Notes: generated by a model from the sequence alone, not told the origin. A stretch of DNA of 64,000 nt from Ulva prolifera (GCA_023078555.1 CM041198.1:252856-316855), one strand, 5' to 3'. Counted from the first letter of the stretch, positions 30,401 to 41,800 are shown. Made by a program: numbers and translations.

Positions 30401-31171
30401 AGGCAACCAGCCGCGCTCGTCGCTGCAAGACACTCCAGGCATGGCCTCTGCGAAGGCTGCAAGAAACATGTCACGGTGTGTGTCTTCATTCCTGTGTTCG
30501 TCTTGATCTTTGATGCCATTGGCTTGCTAGCCTGCCTTAGTTTACGCCAGATGTTGTCCACACTCCCCGGCCCACCACCTCCCCCAACCACCACCTCCCG
30601 CTCCCGCCACCGACACTCCAGCCACACATGGCACCCCTTTCCCCGGCAGCAGTGACGACAAGGCAAATCACTGATGCCATCCAGCCCTCCGCTCCACCAG
30701 CCCTCCCCCACCACCCCCACCTCTCCGCTCTCTGTCCAGATCCACACCACCACCACCACGCCCAGTGCCACCACCTCCTCCACACGACACCGCGCTCGCT
30801 GGCCCCAGCACCAGCAATGCGTACCCATCAAAGATAGCCAGCTCCAGCCACAACCTCCAGGCCCGAGCACTGCCACCAGCCTACAACGCCTGCCCACAGC
30901 AGCACACACACCGTCTCGCAATGAAGCTCAATTAGCCTCCCTGGAAACTCTCATCGCACAGGCGACAAGCCTCTTTCAGAGCCATGCTCCCGCCGCGTCG
31001 ACCGACAAACGCTGCAAGCGCCGCGCGAGACTGACGACCATAGCATATACATAACCCGGGCAGCCACCCCTCCATCCACACCACACGGATTGCAGCAGCC
31101 CAGGAACTGCGCCTCCTGATGACCACTTCACCCGACTCATACCTGGACCAGCTCACCCTCCTCATCTTCTT

Positions 31172-31735
31172 CATCAACACTTTTTTATTAGCGTCGTGTT
31201 TTTGTGACACACTATATTCAAAACGATAATTAGTTTTTCGAAAACGTGCATAAAAACAAACTTCGCTATCAGAAAATCCAACTAATCAGCAGTCATTCAT
31301 TAATCTTAGAAAACATTTTAATAGATAGACCACAGCTTTTAAAAACTTCACTCAATGCGGGAACACCTTAAAAAGATTTAAACTACTGAGTTACATGCTA
31401 GTAATGGGGTCCAAATTCAAGGCCTATTGTTTGTGGGAAAAAGCCTTTGAGCGTGAAGTTTATTCATGCGGCTATCGCCGTAGCACTCAATGAATTATTC
31501 TCATCTCGTATATGAACACTGCCCACAGAGTCACTGCATAAACGACTTAATAGGCTTAATAATTTTTTAGCGCAAGGCGCTTGCTGCCTATTCAATGTTA
31601 TATGAGTTGTAGGTTTTGGGTAATTTTTATCTTTTATATTTATATTTCCGTCCCCTTCCCAAAGCCCTGCCAAATAACGTCCGAGCATTGTGGTGTCATG
31701 ATAAATGTGTGTTTTTTGTTTCAAGTTTTCAGAAG
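31172..31735 (-). pseudogene. Decayed LAGLIDADG homing endonuclease in an AT-rich organelle-like insert
   Basis: The segment is visibly AT-rich against GC-balanced neighbours. On the minus strand, 31720-31464 reads GRYLAGLWEGDGNINIKDK, then THITLNRQQAPCAKKLLSLL and GSVHIRDENNSL, which is the first half of a two-motif LAGLIDADG enzyme as found in introns of mitochondrial genes (cox1, cob, rnl). About 31290-31180 reads LVGFSDSEVCFYARFRKTNY and RFEYSVSQKHDANKKV, which is the second motif and its following strands. The two halves are in the right order and at about the right distance, but the middle is not open in one frame, so the gene looks decayed. It lies inside plus-strand retroelement-like sequence. 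Most likely it is mitochondrial DNA transferred to the nucleus (a NUMT); a nuclear group I intron remnant is the alternative. Confidence 0.72.
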
Positions 31736-32339
31736 ACACCTCATCCCTGGAAGACACGTACAACCGAGACACACACTGGTCCAGTGCCACCCTCGGCGAT
31801 CTCATCATTCCCTGCCAAGGCATTGAACCCAACACAGGCACAGTATTCGGCATCGGACTTCCCGGGGACCCTGGCATGAGCCAGCTGCACTGTCTGACTT
31901 CTGCACTGAGATGCAGCGCCGCTGCACAGCCCTCCAGCGACTGTGCGGCACCTCAGAGGACCCCTCACCTCACCTCCACCTACCGCTGGATCGATGGCAC
32001 GGCGCGCCAACTTTACGGCGCGTCATGAGTGCCGAATAAGTGCCGAAAGCAGATCTCTGCGGAGTGTGCGGTCCTCCCCCACAGTCGCTGCAGCGTTCAC
32101 GACCTATGCTGAACACAAGCACAGTTGCGCACGCACACTACCCCCAGCCCACAACGCAGCAGCAAGCTCCGTAGAGCTATAGAGCTACATGATGACCACA
32201 CACTTGCAACAGTGACTCTGCAGAGGCCGCGCCTTCCGCCCACCCATCCCACCCAACTGCACTGGCTGCGCAGGAAGCGGTGCGAAACGAAGTAGGGTGG
32301 CGGACGCTGGAGCGTGGCATCGAAGTTGTAGCCAAAGCG

Positions 32340-32375
32340 TTGCATGTGTGCATGTGTGCATGTGTGCATGCAGCC
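32340..32375. repeat. Short tandem repeat of TGTGTGCA unit
   Basis: About three to four copies of an eight-base unit are visible in the retroelement remnant region. It is too short to say more. Confidence 0.6.
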
Positions 32376-32715
32376 GGCGGGTTTCATTTCATTTCAGCTG
32401 ACCGCCACACGAATCCACGAATTCCTGTACTAACTGAGCGCTTATAAGGCACATCACGCCGCCTGCAAATGCGGGCAATGCATGCAGAGGCACGCAAGTG
32501 TACCTCCGCAGCACCTCCAGCCCGTGCGGAAGCAGCCGCACGACAAAATAGGCCAACTGCCCAAAAAAACGCAGGAAAAGAAAGAAATTCTAGGTGGCAA
32601 TGTCCGTGGCAGGAGGACAGCCAAGTACAACAAGCGTATCAGTGACAATGGCAGAAAACCACAGTAGACTACAAACCAACTGCATGAGAGGCACACATGT
32701 GTTGCAACCACTACA

Positions 32716-33336
32716 TCACACATCCGCCAAAAGGCGCAGAAACAGATCCCTGCCCGCATAGAAGTCATCCTCCAGGATGCCAGGGTGGAAGGCCAGAATT
32801 GCTCTGCGCGTGCGCACAGCCGAAAAGCCGAGATGCGACGCGTCGAGCCAGATGGCGAGGAAGCCGGCAGCGTGGAGAAGACCGTCCAGGGTGGCAGAGG
32901 TGTTGTCGCGGAGCCGCGCACACATGCCCATCACCCATGCACGGAAATAGACAAGGCCGGTGCGGACTACGGAGGGAAAGAAGGTGACGCGCGGAAGCGG
33001 GAGGTGTCGTAGGTGGGCGGCGAGATTCTTCGGGCGGAAGAGCAGATGGATGTCGGTGGTGTCGAGGATGATCCGGTGCTCCAGGATGTCGATGATGCGG
33101 CCTTCAGCGGTCTCCTCGCAGATCATGCCAGCGGGATACGCGGCGTAGACGGCGGTTTTCACGGCGGCGTACAACGAAAGCTCCTCAAAACAAACGATGA
33201 CAACCCCATCATCGACGTATCTGAAACCTGCAATGTGTTGGGTCACCTGCGGCCCAAGGCGAGCATGCATACATCGTTCAGCGGCGATGCACACAAGAAT
33301 TCCTGCTCGACATTTGCGCACCCCCGGTGTGCTCAT
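32716..33336 (-). mobile_element. Reverse-transcriptase fragment with YVDD box
   Basis: The frame contains IAGFRYVDDGVVIVCFEE, the catalytic box of a reverse transcriptase, then GRIIDILEHRIILD and LLFRPKN, a position where Penelope-like enzymes have a 'FLD...I.R...RKP' motif, and FFPSVVRTGLVYFRAWVM. Both ends are cut off relative to a whole enzyme. It is a fossil fragment of the element described for 30541-34000, and is broken. Confidence 0.7.
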
Positions 33337-33839
33337 GCATGCAGCTCAACCTCCCCTGCGGCCCGCACGGCATGTGGCATTCCGTGCATCCGTCCCCAGC
33401 AACCTGGCCCCCTCCTTCGCCCACTCAATGACATCCTGGCCGAAAGTCAGCGTCGCAACATCTACCCGCCGCTGACTTGTAGACTTACCGCAGCGACGTA
33501 GCAAATCCAGCACACACCCACGCGACAGCTTGCCTATGCTCTCGATGTGAAGAGCTTTTTCACAGAGCTCCTGCATGATGCAATAACCGCCACAGTCGAT
33601 CAGGGCTTGGCCCCATACACCGCTGCCTGCAGCACACCACCTGGGACGTCCACCTCCGCTGACGCGCCTTTGTGTCGTCCACAGGCCGCAGCCCCACCTC
33701 CTCCCGCATGCACCCGCGTCGCTCTCCCTCTCGTCATGCCAGCCCTTTGTTTTGAGCTGCACCACACACACACATCATGGTCGGCAACAAAATGCTGCAA
33801 CATCCCTACGCACTGCCATGTGTGGATACATATCGCCCT

Positions 33840-33997
33840 CAATGGCCATGTTGGCGTGCACTGCAGCTGAGCGGTGCCTGCATGCTCGCCTTCGGCCGCA
33901 GGTGACCCTTCACATCGCAGGTTTCACATGTATCGATGATGGGGTGATCATCGTCTGCTTTGATGACCCTGCACTGTACATCCACAATTTGCTCTGA
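33840..33997 (+). mobile_element. Second reverse-transcriptase fragment, inverted relative to the first
   Basis: The plus-strand frame reads AAERCLHARLRPQVTLHIAG and GVIIVCFDD, closely matching the minus-strand fragment's AAERCMHARLGPQVTQHIAG and GVVIVCFEE. The two DNA segments (about 33185-33305 minus and 33850-33970 plus) are similar at most positions and lie head to head about 550 bases apart. It is a fossil fragment and is broken. Confidence 0.7.
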
Positions 33998-34857
33998 AGT
34001 GCACACAGCGGCATGTACGATGAGCGACTGCGCATGTGTCAGAGCTCCTTTCGTCCTGCACTGACACCAGCAGGAGTCTTCGCGGAATAAACCCACCACA
34101 CAAGTCTCTCATAATCCAGGGATGCCTACCACTGGCTCCCTGGCGGCGTTGTGTAAAGAGGTCCCAGCATCCTTGGGACAGTGGCCAGTGCCCATCATAC
34201 TTCCTGCGACTTGCTTGTGGACCCGGTATAGCCTGTCACTCCAGCGGAACTCTCACTTGGCGCATGCAGCCTGACAACAGCGTTTGTGCTGATCTCGCTA
34301 ACAACGCATCGCCTGGTGTCCTCACCCTTCAGGCTCCAGGAGCCGTAAGCTGTGGCAGCTACCTTCGGAGCTCGTGCGTTGCTAGCAAACTTTCCAAAGG
34401 GCACATGTCGCAGATTGCTGGAACTCCGTTGCAGCCTCCAGTCTGCAGCACGGTAGCATGTCACACGTTCTGGCTGAGACACCTGCAAAGCCGGCCACGG
34501 CCTCTGAGGTCCCTCCCAGCCCGACATTCTGGCGGTGCTCCCAGCCATCACCGGGCTCTTTACCGGCGTCACTCGGGTCGGTTTTTAATTTTGACCTGCT
34601 GTCGACGCATCCGCTGCAGCAATCGACTGATGTGTAAAAGTGTCAAGTAAATCTGGATTTACTTAGCTGTATCCTGAAGAGGACTGTGGCAACTCTGGAG
34701 AATCGGCATCACCCCCGGAGGGATAAACCACCTGAATCCCCCTCCAGGAAACTGCACGCAATTCACAGGGTCTCCTCCTGTGCTAAACGAGGTGGTCACG
34801 CACAGCCGTTTTGAATCTGCAAAGTGCACGCAGAGTCGAACTTTCGAGCACCCGGGA

Positions 34858-34881
34858 GGGGGGGGGGGGGGGGGGGGGGGG
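34858..34881 (+). repeat. Poly-G tract, 24 bases
   Basis: An uninterrupted run of 24 G on the + strand. G runs of this length can form intermolecular or intramolecular quadruplexes and are hard to sequence, so the count is uncertain. Confidence 0.9.
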
Positions 34882-35133
34882 TGGTTGACAATCACCGTCC
34901 TAAAAGCATTGGATGTGTGTGCTTGGCTGAATGCCACCGTGCTGCGGGCACTTGCAAGAATCTCGCACCAGAGTGTCTCAATGAAAGCATGATCAATGAC
35001 CATGGACCATACACTGTTCTGGCATATGCACATTTACCCAGAGCAATGCAAGCGTACTGATGCATCCCTCTGACGACATCAGGAACTGCAGATGCCATTG
35101 GGAGTGCAGTGGTGGCCGGCATCCCAGCTGTGA

Positions 35134-35152
35134 GGGGGGGGGGGGGGGGGGG
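35134..35152 (+). repeat. Poly-G tract, 19 bases
   Basis: A second uninterrupted G run on the same strand, about 250 bases from the first. The sequence between the tracts is of ordinary composition. Confidence 0.9.
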
Positions 35153-36078
35153 TGCGTGTCTTTGAAGTCGATGGTGATTACTGTTGCATCCTCGCCGGTA
35201 GGCACACAGCTTTGCACTTGATGTGATCTTCAGAAGCCTTTGGCACTTGTTCGGGGTATGACACCTGGAAAAGATAGTGTGCTACAGTGCTCTGCCATGC
35301 AGCAGCCCAAGCTCTTGTACCTTGTTCCATATTATGCCACATGGGACCCATGGGTTCAGGCCAATGTCTCGCACTGTGACGTCGGAGTCAACCGGTACTT
35401 CACCGGTATTTATGTGTTAAGCAGAGCGCAACCATCCATATGAGGTACAACTCGCAAACGGAAGTGTGCCTGATGTAGTGTCCATGTGGCAAATCCCTGT
35501 CTTCCGCTGCTATTTGGATTGAAAGTGACTGTAGTCTTTCAGACCCTCATACTCGAGGAACTCCTATTGAACACATCGAAGCAGCGCTGGATATGAAATG
35601 TTCTGATCATCATTGACGAGGACGTGTGCCATCTAGATAAAATATGAAATTGTGATACATGAATGTGTTGCATAAAAGAACTCGGAGTTTCCGGATCAAT
35701 TCACAGCTGGAGCTGACAGGCAGGGGCTCTGACTTGGCTTTCAATCATGACTATCTCCCATGTCCCAGTTCACCATCAGGCCTGGCGCATATTGCAAAAC
35801 ACAAAAAGGAGGTGTGCACGCCACTGCACATCGAAAACTGAACATTGATGTTCCCCACCAAGACATCATACTTGGCTATCTGATGGCTCAGATCTTCACT
35901 AAGACCAACAAAATGCCAGAACAAGCCATCATGGCAAAGGTTCGGATGTATGTGGCACCATGACCACTGCAGAAAAACAGCCTGCCTTGAGGCACCCATC
36001 AACAACCTGAGTGGCTGCATCAAAGAGCAGGCAGCTACTCGCTCCACCTGCAGCTTGCAGGAGCTGGGCAGTCAGAGA

Positions 36079-36834
36079 TCAGACTTTCAAGAGCGGAGCT
36101 GTAATACTCTCGGATTTGTGATCAGCCTCATGCGCGGAACATTCCCTGCCCCCCAAGCAACGCTCATGTGGTGCACCGTCACACAACCTGTTGACAACTG
36201 CCACTGACGCGGCATACGCTGCCCAGAGTATGGCCCCGACCATAAGCACTGCCCCTCCAGTAATGATGACAGCAACCATACAGCCCGCGGCGGACCTGAC
36301 TGAGGATCTACCAGTCACTGTTGTGGCCTGCTCATCCAGAAGTGTGATCTCAAAATCATCTTTAAAGCTGTCATCTTCAACAAACCAGTGTGTCCCAGCA
36401 CTTGAATCTCTACTTTGTGCAATCGATATTGTCACCACTGAGAACGAGTGCACAACGCCTGAGCCGACTTGGACTGAAGTCTGCTCGGTCTGCGTGAACC
36501 CACGGATGTGATGGTGAGCTAACAGTGAAGGCAAGTCCTCCCCAGAGCTGTCGCCTCTAGACCTTGCAAAACACGGTAAGGTACTTGTACTTTGTTCAGA
36601 TGGAATGCCGGTGCCACCCAGCAACATGGACACACTGTCCAGCTCTGTAGACCGCCTCTGTACACGTGGGGTGTCCTCCAGAAAGAATTCTTCCGCCTCA
36701 TATGAATAATCACCTTGTTCGTCATCAGCCAATCGAGGATAAGCCTGGGGATAACTCTGGCCCCATGCCCCAAGATCTGCGTCATTACCCGTGGCAGCGA
36801 GGGAAAAGTCTGAGTGGTGCTGGTCAAGCTGCAC
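36079..36834 (-). CDS. Hypothetical protein with one C-terminal membrane segment
   Basis: Not recognised. The minus-strand frame of 251 codons starts MQLDQHHSDFSLAATGNDAD and is acidic and Ser/Thr-rich for about 180 residues. One strongly hydrophobic stretch follows (MVAVIITGGAVLMVGAILWA and a few more residues), then a short tail ending SITAPLLKV. That pattern, a disordered cytosolic part and one membrane anchor near the C-terminus, is more protein-like than the neighbouring frames. There is no homology evidence, and the start or an intron may be wrong. Confidence 0.4.
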   Translation of the reverse strand: MQLDQHHSDFSLAATGNDADLGAWGQSYPQAYPRLADDEQGDYSYEAEEFFLEDTPRVQRRSTELDSVSMLLGGTGIPSEQSTSTLPCFARSRGDSSGEDLPSLLAHHHIRGFTQTEQTSVQVGSGVVHSFSVVTISIAQSRDSSAGTHWFVEDDSFKDDFEITLLDEQATTVTGRSSVRSAAGCMVAVIITGGAVLMVGAILWAAYAASVAVVNRLCDGAPHERCLGGRECSAHEADHKSESITAPLLKV

Positions 36835-38240
36835 AGTTTTACCTTGTCAATACAAACCACCACAGCCAGGAATTTGTTGGCAGTCTCAACGTAAGTGCCA
36901 GAAACGACATTCCTAGCATTTTGCACGGGTACACTGTACTCTCTTTCTGCAGCGGCTATTCATACATCGTTGATCTGGGGACGAGGCACACATCCATAAT
37001 TTTGAACGATATTTGGTGTCTCATCTCACATCACAGGAATGCAAACTCTGTCCGTCAGAATTCGGTTTGGAGCTTCGAACTCCTGCGGGTGGAAATAATG
37101 ATGTCGACGCTGCAACGCTGTGCGTGCTCCATGTCGGTGAATTGACATCAACACACGCGTGGCCAAGCGGTGGCCACATGTAGCCCATTTGCTTTATGAG
37201 GCATAAAAAAGCTGTCATGGGGGTATGTACAAGTGCGGGGCATGGCATACAGTTCGGCTACAGGCAGGTCACTGCAGTGCAATCAGCGCAATCTGCCATC
37301 GGCTGTCTTGCAACAATCACAAGCTTCAAGCAATTCTTAAGCTTTCGACTGCGACCAAATCTTGGAAGTCGCTTATTTACAAACGCATACGAATGGACGC
37401 GTCCATTCGTTTTGGTGGGACGACAATGAAGTACAGGACGCCAATGTATGCTCAAATTTCAAATGAAACAGTCGTTGACACGTCAGGGTTGCATCAAGAA
37501 CGCACATATGAGTGCAGTGTTGGCCGCGCGTGTGCTACCCATGAGGTAGCGACCAGGGCCAGGGAAGCAGCCAGCATCGCCGCGACTACTCAAGGGGAAT
37601 ACTGGTATCCACCGTCAACAACAGATGCGCCTGGAGAAAACGTTGGCCATAAATAGCAGATGCAGATGCAGGCTCAATACCGTGTATCGTCAGAGGCCGG
37701 CCAAACATGGTCGAGATGCTGCGAAGCAAGTACCAAAGTGTTTCCATTGCTGCAGTTCTATACTCGTCTCTCAGTGGTGGGGTGTGCCTGCTCTCCGGCA
37801 TCACGTGCACTGTTGCCACACAGTCAGGCCGGAAATGCGGAATTGCGCGGATGCCGTGCCACATAGGCAATGCACTTGGAAGTCGACGTCAGCCGGCGTA
37901 AGCATCATGCATGGGCATCATGTATCGCTCCAGATGTCGCGGCTTGGTTCGAACTGTTGAGCATATTGTGATGGCAGCTACCGGCAAATCCAAACAGCAT
38001 CGAGCGTGGACACGGAGTCACCTTGTTCCCAATGAAACTGGACTTCTGTTGCTGCTGTTAAAGTGTATCCCGAAGCTATCTTTTGTAAGCATTTACCGGT
38101 GCCGCGCGAGAACTCCCTGCCCGCGAAGCCGCTCTCTAAACCAGGTGCACATTCAGCTGCGTACGGGCCCCTGCTTGCTCTAAAGGCCTTCACAAGAGAG
38201 CATCAGGGACTAAAGAAATAGTTCTCATTGTTTATTTCGC
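36835..38240. other. Intergenic, one weak coding candidate
   Basis: A plus-strand frame ending at 37656 reads MKYRTPMYAQISNETVVDTS and EVATRAREAASIAATTQGEY, which has protein-like composition and could be part of a gene, but there is no family match and no clear exon partners. Nothing else is seen. Confidence 0.3.
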
Positions 38241-38759
38241 ATGTCAAGCACGAGTGATGCGGCCCTGCCTGGGCCAACAGCAATCGATATCAATTCCCGC
38301 GAAATAGAGGTGCGCTGTTGTCACAGCTGGCCGCCCGTCAGATATGGATCACTCGTTATTGACTTGTGTGAGAATATGACCTGTTGCTCCATGGTGGCGT
38401 GAAGGAAATTTCTTGCAGGAGATTCGGGAAAACAAAGCACAACTTGAAGACAGAGTACAAAAGTTAAAGCAGGTAAGTCTGAGGCCATATGAGATTGATG
38501 CATTGCCCCAGGAATGTTGTCCCAGGTTTGATGTCGACCGCAGGAACTCATAGATTGGCGAAGCCGGCTGGATGCACGCGTGCAAGGGCACCGAGATGAG
38601 TTGGGAGTGTTGCGAGACTCATTAAGATCCGAAGTCAAGACACTCCAGGACAAATTTCAGCAGCTGAAGAACAACCTGAAAACCCAGCTAGAGGAGACAA
38701 CAGCGATTGCAAACAAGGAGGGTGAGATTGCAGCTCAATGGGCTAACAGCGATCAGTAA
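38241..38759 (+). CDS. Small coiled-coil protein, three exons
   Basis: Exons 38241-38309, 38419-38472 and 38544-38759 join in frame with GT-AG introns (the second donor is a perfect GTAAGT) to 112 residues. It starts MSSTSDAALPGPTAIDINSR and continues almost entirely as charged helix: EIRENKAQLEDRVQKLKQ, DELGVLRDSLRSEVKTLQDK, QQLKNNLKTQLEETTAIANK. Leucine and other hydrophobics recur every three to four residues, as in a coiled coil. No signal or membrane segment is present. Exon 2 codes for exactly 18 residues. I do not recognise the family; a structural adaptor is the plain reading. Confidence 0.68.
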
Positions 38760-38822
38760 ACGAGCCTTGCAATATCTGTAGCATCGACATAAAAATTTTC
38801 AAGTACCCACCATCATCAAGGT

Positions 38823-41800
38823 TCAACTTACTGTCCTCATCTTCCGTCGCATTGTGAATATGTCTGCCTGTCCGCTATTTGCTAACTCCAGAGCGTCAGT
38901 TCCACGTTTCACCCCACGAACTGCACTCCCGCCATCAGCATCAAGTTGCGGTGCATGCAAGAGCACCTCTATCACCAAATCAATGTCAGGCAATGGCTGG
39001 TCCAACTCTAGCTCTGCTGGGAGTTTGTTCATGAACAGCGACATCTGCGCGGGAAAGCCGCTCTCACCAAATCTGCATGATACTTACTGTAAAACTTGAC
39101 AACCATTGACATTTCCACCTTAGCATACAGATACATCTGATTGGGCTTATTGCATGAAGACAGCGAACGCACGATATGCCTTTCTGGCCTGGTCTGGGCA
39201 TCCCTTGAAGTCCCTCGATATGCTCCCGTTGTCCTATGGTGCAGGGCCACAGATCCAGCATTGTGTAGCGTGTACGCATGGCATGCACGCTGTCGAGTGG
39301 TCGAGCAGCTGTTTCAGGCAACGCTGCCCTTCGTTGACCCTCGACTGTCAGCATCTCTTGAACTGTTCCATACGACGCCTCAAAGTCCAGGAAGTACTCC
39401 CAAATTTCCGGGAGTCTGTAAACTTCTTCGTTTGCGATAGCGTTTTTGTACACCAGCCTTGCATTTTCAATGTCACCCACAGTGCCTGCGATCACTGTAC
39501 GCGTTGCATCAGATTGTCACATGACACTGCACGTTGTCAACTCAAAATGCTGCACCTGTAATGACAACCTTCAGCATGCATGAATTCTGTGCAAATAAGC
39601 CAGACGGATGAGGCAATTTCATGTCAATATTGTGAAATTGAATCGCAGCGTACTGACGAGCCAATTGGCATATGTTCGGATGTATTCTGGGACACATTGG
39701 ACATGTGGTGCCTCTAGCCCGAGGTCGAAGACTTTTTTCACGATGTGAATGCTATGGGCCAAATTCTGGGTCCTGAGGCCATGGTTCTGATACCACTCCA
39801 TCATCGCATGGCCAGCGTACACATGCCACGAAACGTGGGGCCACTTTATCGCCTGCAAACAGAAACCCACACATGATGATGGCCATTGGAGACACAAAGT
39901 GGACACGAGCGGCATTCCACCTGCTGATAATGCTTGCCAGAAGACGATTCCCTGGACATGCCCATTTCCTTGGGCGTCCGCGGCAGATGTGGTACACTGT
40001 TAGCAAATGACTGAAGCAAGCAAACTGATGACAGCAACACAAGCCTGCAAAGGGACGACACCCCAAAGTGGTGTACTGCTTTGCCTGTCTCGTCGCCCCA
40101 GATTCTTTTGCAAAATGTGCAGCATGAGCACAGCGGGCAGGACCGATATCCAGCACAGCACCTGCATGAAAATGCGGCGACATTTATTCTGTGCTTCTTG
40201 CGATGTCTGGGCTGTACGCTGGTGAAAGCGCATGTACTGAACCCACACTGAATTTCCAGTCTCCACTGACAGACCTCCTGCATCTGGCGCCTTGTCCATC
40301 CTTTCAATCAAGCTCTGCATGCAGCGTTCATGCGACATGTAACCTCTGCCCATTTGTTCTTCGATGCATCACAACCTCCCATAAGGGTGCGGACAAGCAG
40401 CACAGCTGTCATGTGGAACCAACGTAGCCCTGTTAGCATCTCTGTGCTCCGGTGACGTCATATGTGAATCAAATCGCACTTATATAGCTGCAACTCACTA
40501 GCAGCGGGCACATGATGTAGGTCAATCATGTAGCTGGGCCAAAGAGCATGTCCCCCCCGGGGCGAGTGTACCCACAACGCATGCTACACATGTAGGTTAT
40601 CTGCAATTCCATCACTTGTGATGAGAGCTGCTGTGCCTCAATACAACTGCAGCACACCTCGAAGACTTTAAGGGCATCAGCATGCTTGCCAGTGGCTTCT
40701 AGGGCGTCTGCTAGGGCAAAGGCAAGCATGACACAGTCTGGTAGGGCTGCAACTGCCTGCTTCAGCACTGCGCACTCGTGCGCTGAGCTGTGCTCGTCCA
40801 CACCACGCCGCCACACGACAGCCCATTCGTACCACATCTGCAACACAGCAGCATGGCGTCAGCTTGCACCATCATGACCATAATTATTGGAACACCCTGT
40901 CAAGGGCAAGATTGCACGAGCTGATTCATATTCTACAGGAAACAGACAAGGTGAGCACATTGTAATGTAGCTGATGCATGATGCTACTCTTGCAGGGTCG
41001 CAAAAGCAGCAGCACAGGCTGACGCAAATTCACACTGTGGGGTTGCCTCTGCGCATAGGGAGCCACCAAGCATCACACCTCGGGGCATGCTGCCAAGGGC
41101 TGAAGTGCTTGTTCGTAGGCAAGGTCAACTCGCTTGCGGTGCAGGGTGGGATCGAGGCTCTGAGAGTTGCTCTTCTCGTACTCCAGATACTCTCGCCATG
41201 CTTGTAGTTGTGACGTAAACTGCTGGCTGGATGGCCCGAGGCCAGGCTGCCATGGCAGCGCGTCACGATCCAGAGCTGACAGAAGTGTTGTACGTACTGT
41301 GGACGCATCTTTCGCGGCCTGGTATCGGGGCCGGGCCTCATCCACGAATCGCTGCGCAGCCAGCAAGTTCCGACCTGCGGCGGCGGTCTCAAAGCGCTCA
41401 TAGTCCACCCACAACGCCTCTAGCTGTGGACACGGCACCTGCAGCACACATTGAGAAGCATGCGTCAATGTTGCCATCACCAGGACCACGCATCTGAGGT
41501 GCGGTGGCAAGTTTGTGTAGTCTGTGAAACATACAATTGCGCCACACCGGAAGGGTGACGATCCACTGCTACAAACCGCTGCTGCGATCGCATTGCAGTG
41601 ATGGCCAAGCTGAGCAGGTGATCCTGCATGTGAGGTGCCTAAACAGTTGTGTATTTGCTGAATGATTCCCACTGAGCTGCAACTGGGTGAGTGCTGATGA
41701 ATATGAACAGGAATTACCTGCAGCGCCTTCTGATAGAGGTCACGCAGGCGCAACGCGCGCTTGCTGGCCTCTTTTCCCACCTCAGGCTCAAACAGCATCC

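Larger units (their letters stand above)
30541..34000. mobile_element. Retroelement remnants (reverse-transcriptase fragments in both orientations)
   Basis: This is a patchwork fossil. On the plus strand, 30541-31170 codes in pieces for a Pro/Ser/Thr-rich region and then SLETLIAQATSLFQSH and ELRLLMTTSPDSYLDQL, as expected of an N-terminal retroelement region; after the AT-rich insert the same strand continues with RDTHWSSATLGDLIIPCQG (31740-32028). On the minus strand, 33336-32716 is a reverse-transcriptase fragment with a YVDD box. On the plus strand, 33840-33997 is a second, shorter copy of the same domain. The text after the YVDD box (LEHRIILDTTDIHLLFRPKN) fits Penelope-like reverse transcriptases better than LINE ones, but the family is an inference. 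No terminal repeats or target-site duplications were recognised. The element is broken, with several breaks and rearrangement; the spread between copies suggests moderate age. Confidence 0.65.
34001..36078. other. Intergenic with two poly-G tracts
   Basis: About 2 kb with no recognised exon. A plus-strand open frame at 34036-34650 and its minus-strand shadow are Ser/Arg/Cys-rich and lack domain features. The region contains two long G homopolymers (34858-34881 and 35134-35152), listed separately. Confidence 0.4.

Noticed and set aside
30541-34000. LTR retrotransposon or retrovirus-like element
   Set aside because: No terminal repeats, protease, integrase or envelope features were seen; the reverse-transcriptase text fits a non-LTR or Penelope-like source better.
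34036-34650. Plus-strand open frame of 204 codons and its minus-strand shadow
   Set aside because: Ser/Arg/Cys-rich without domain features, next to retroelement debris; not enough to call a gene.
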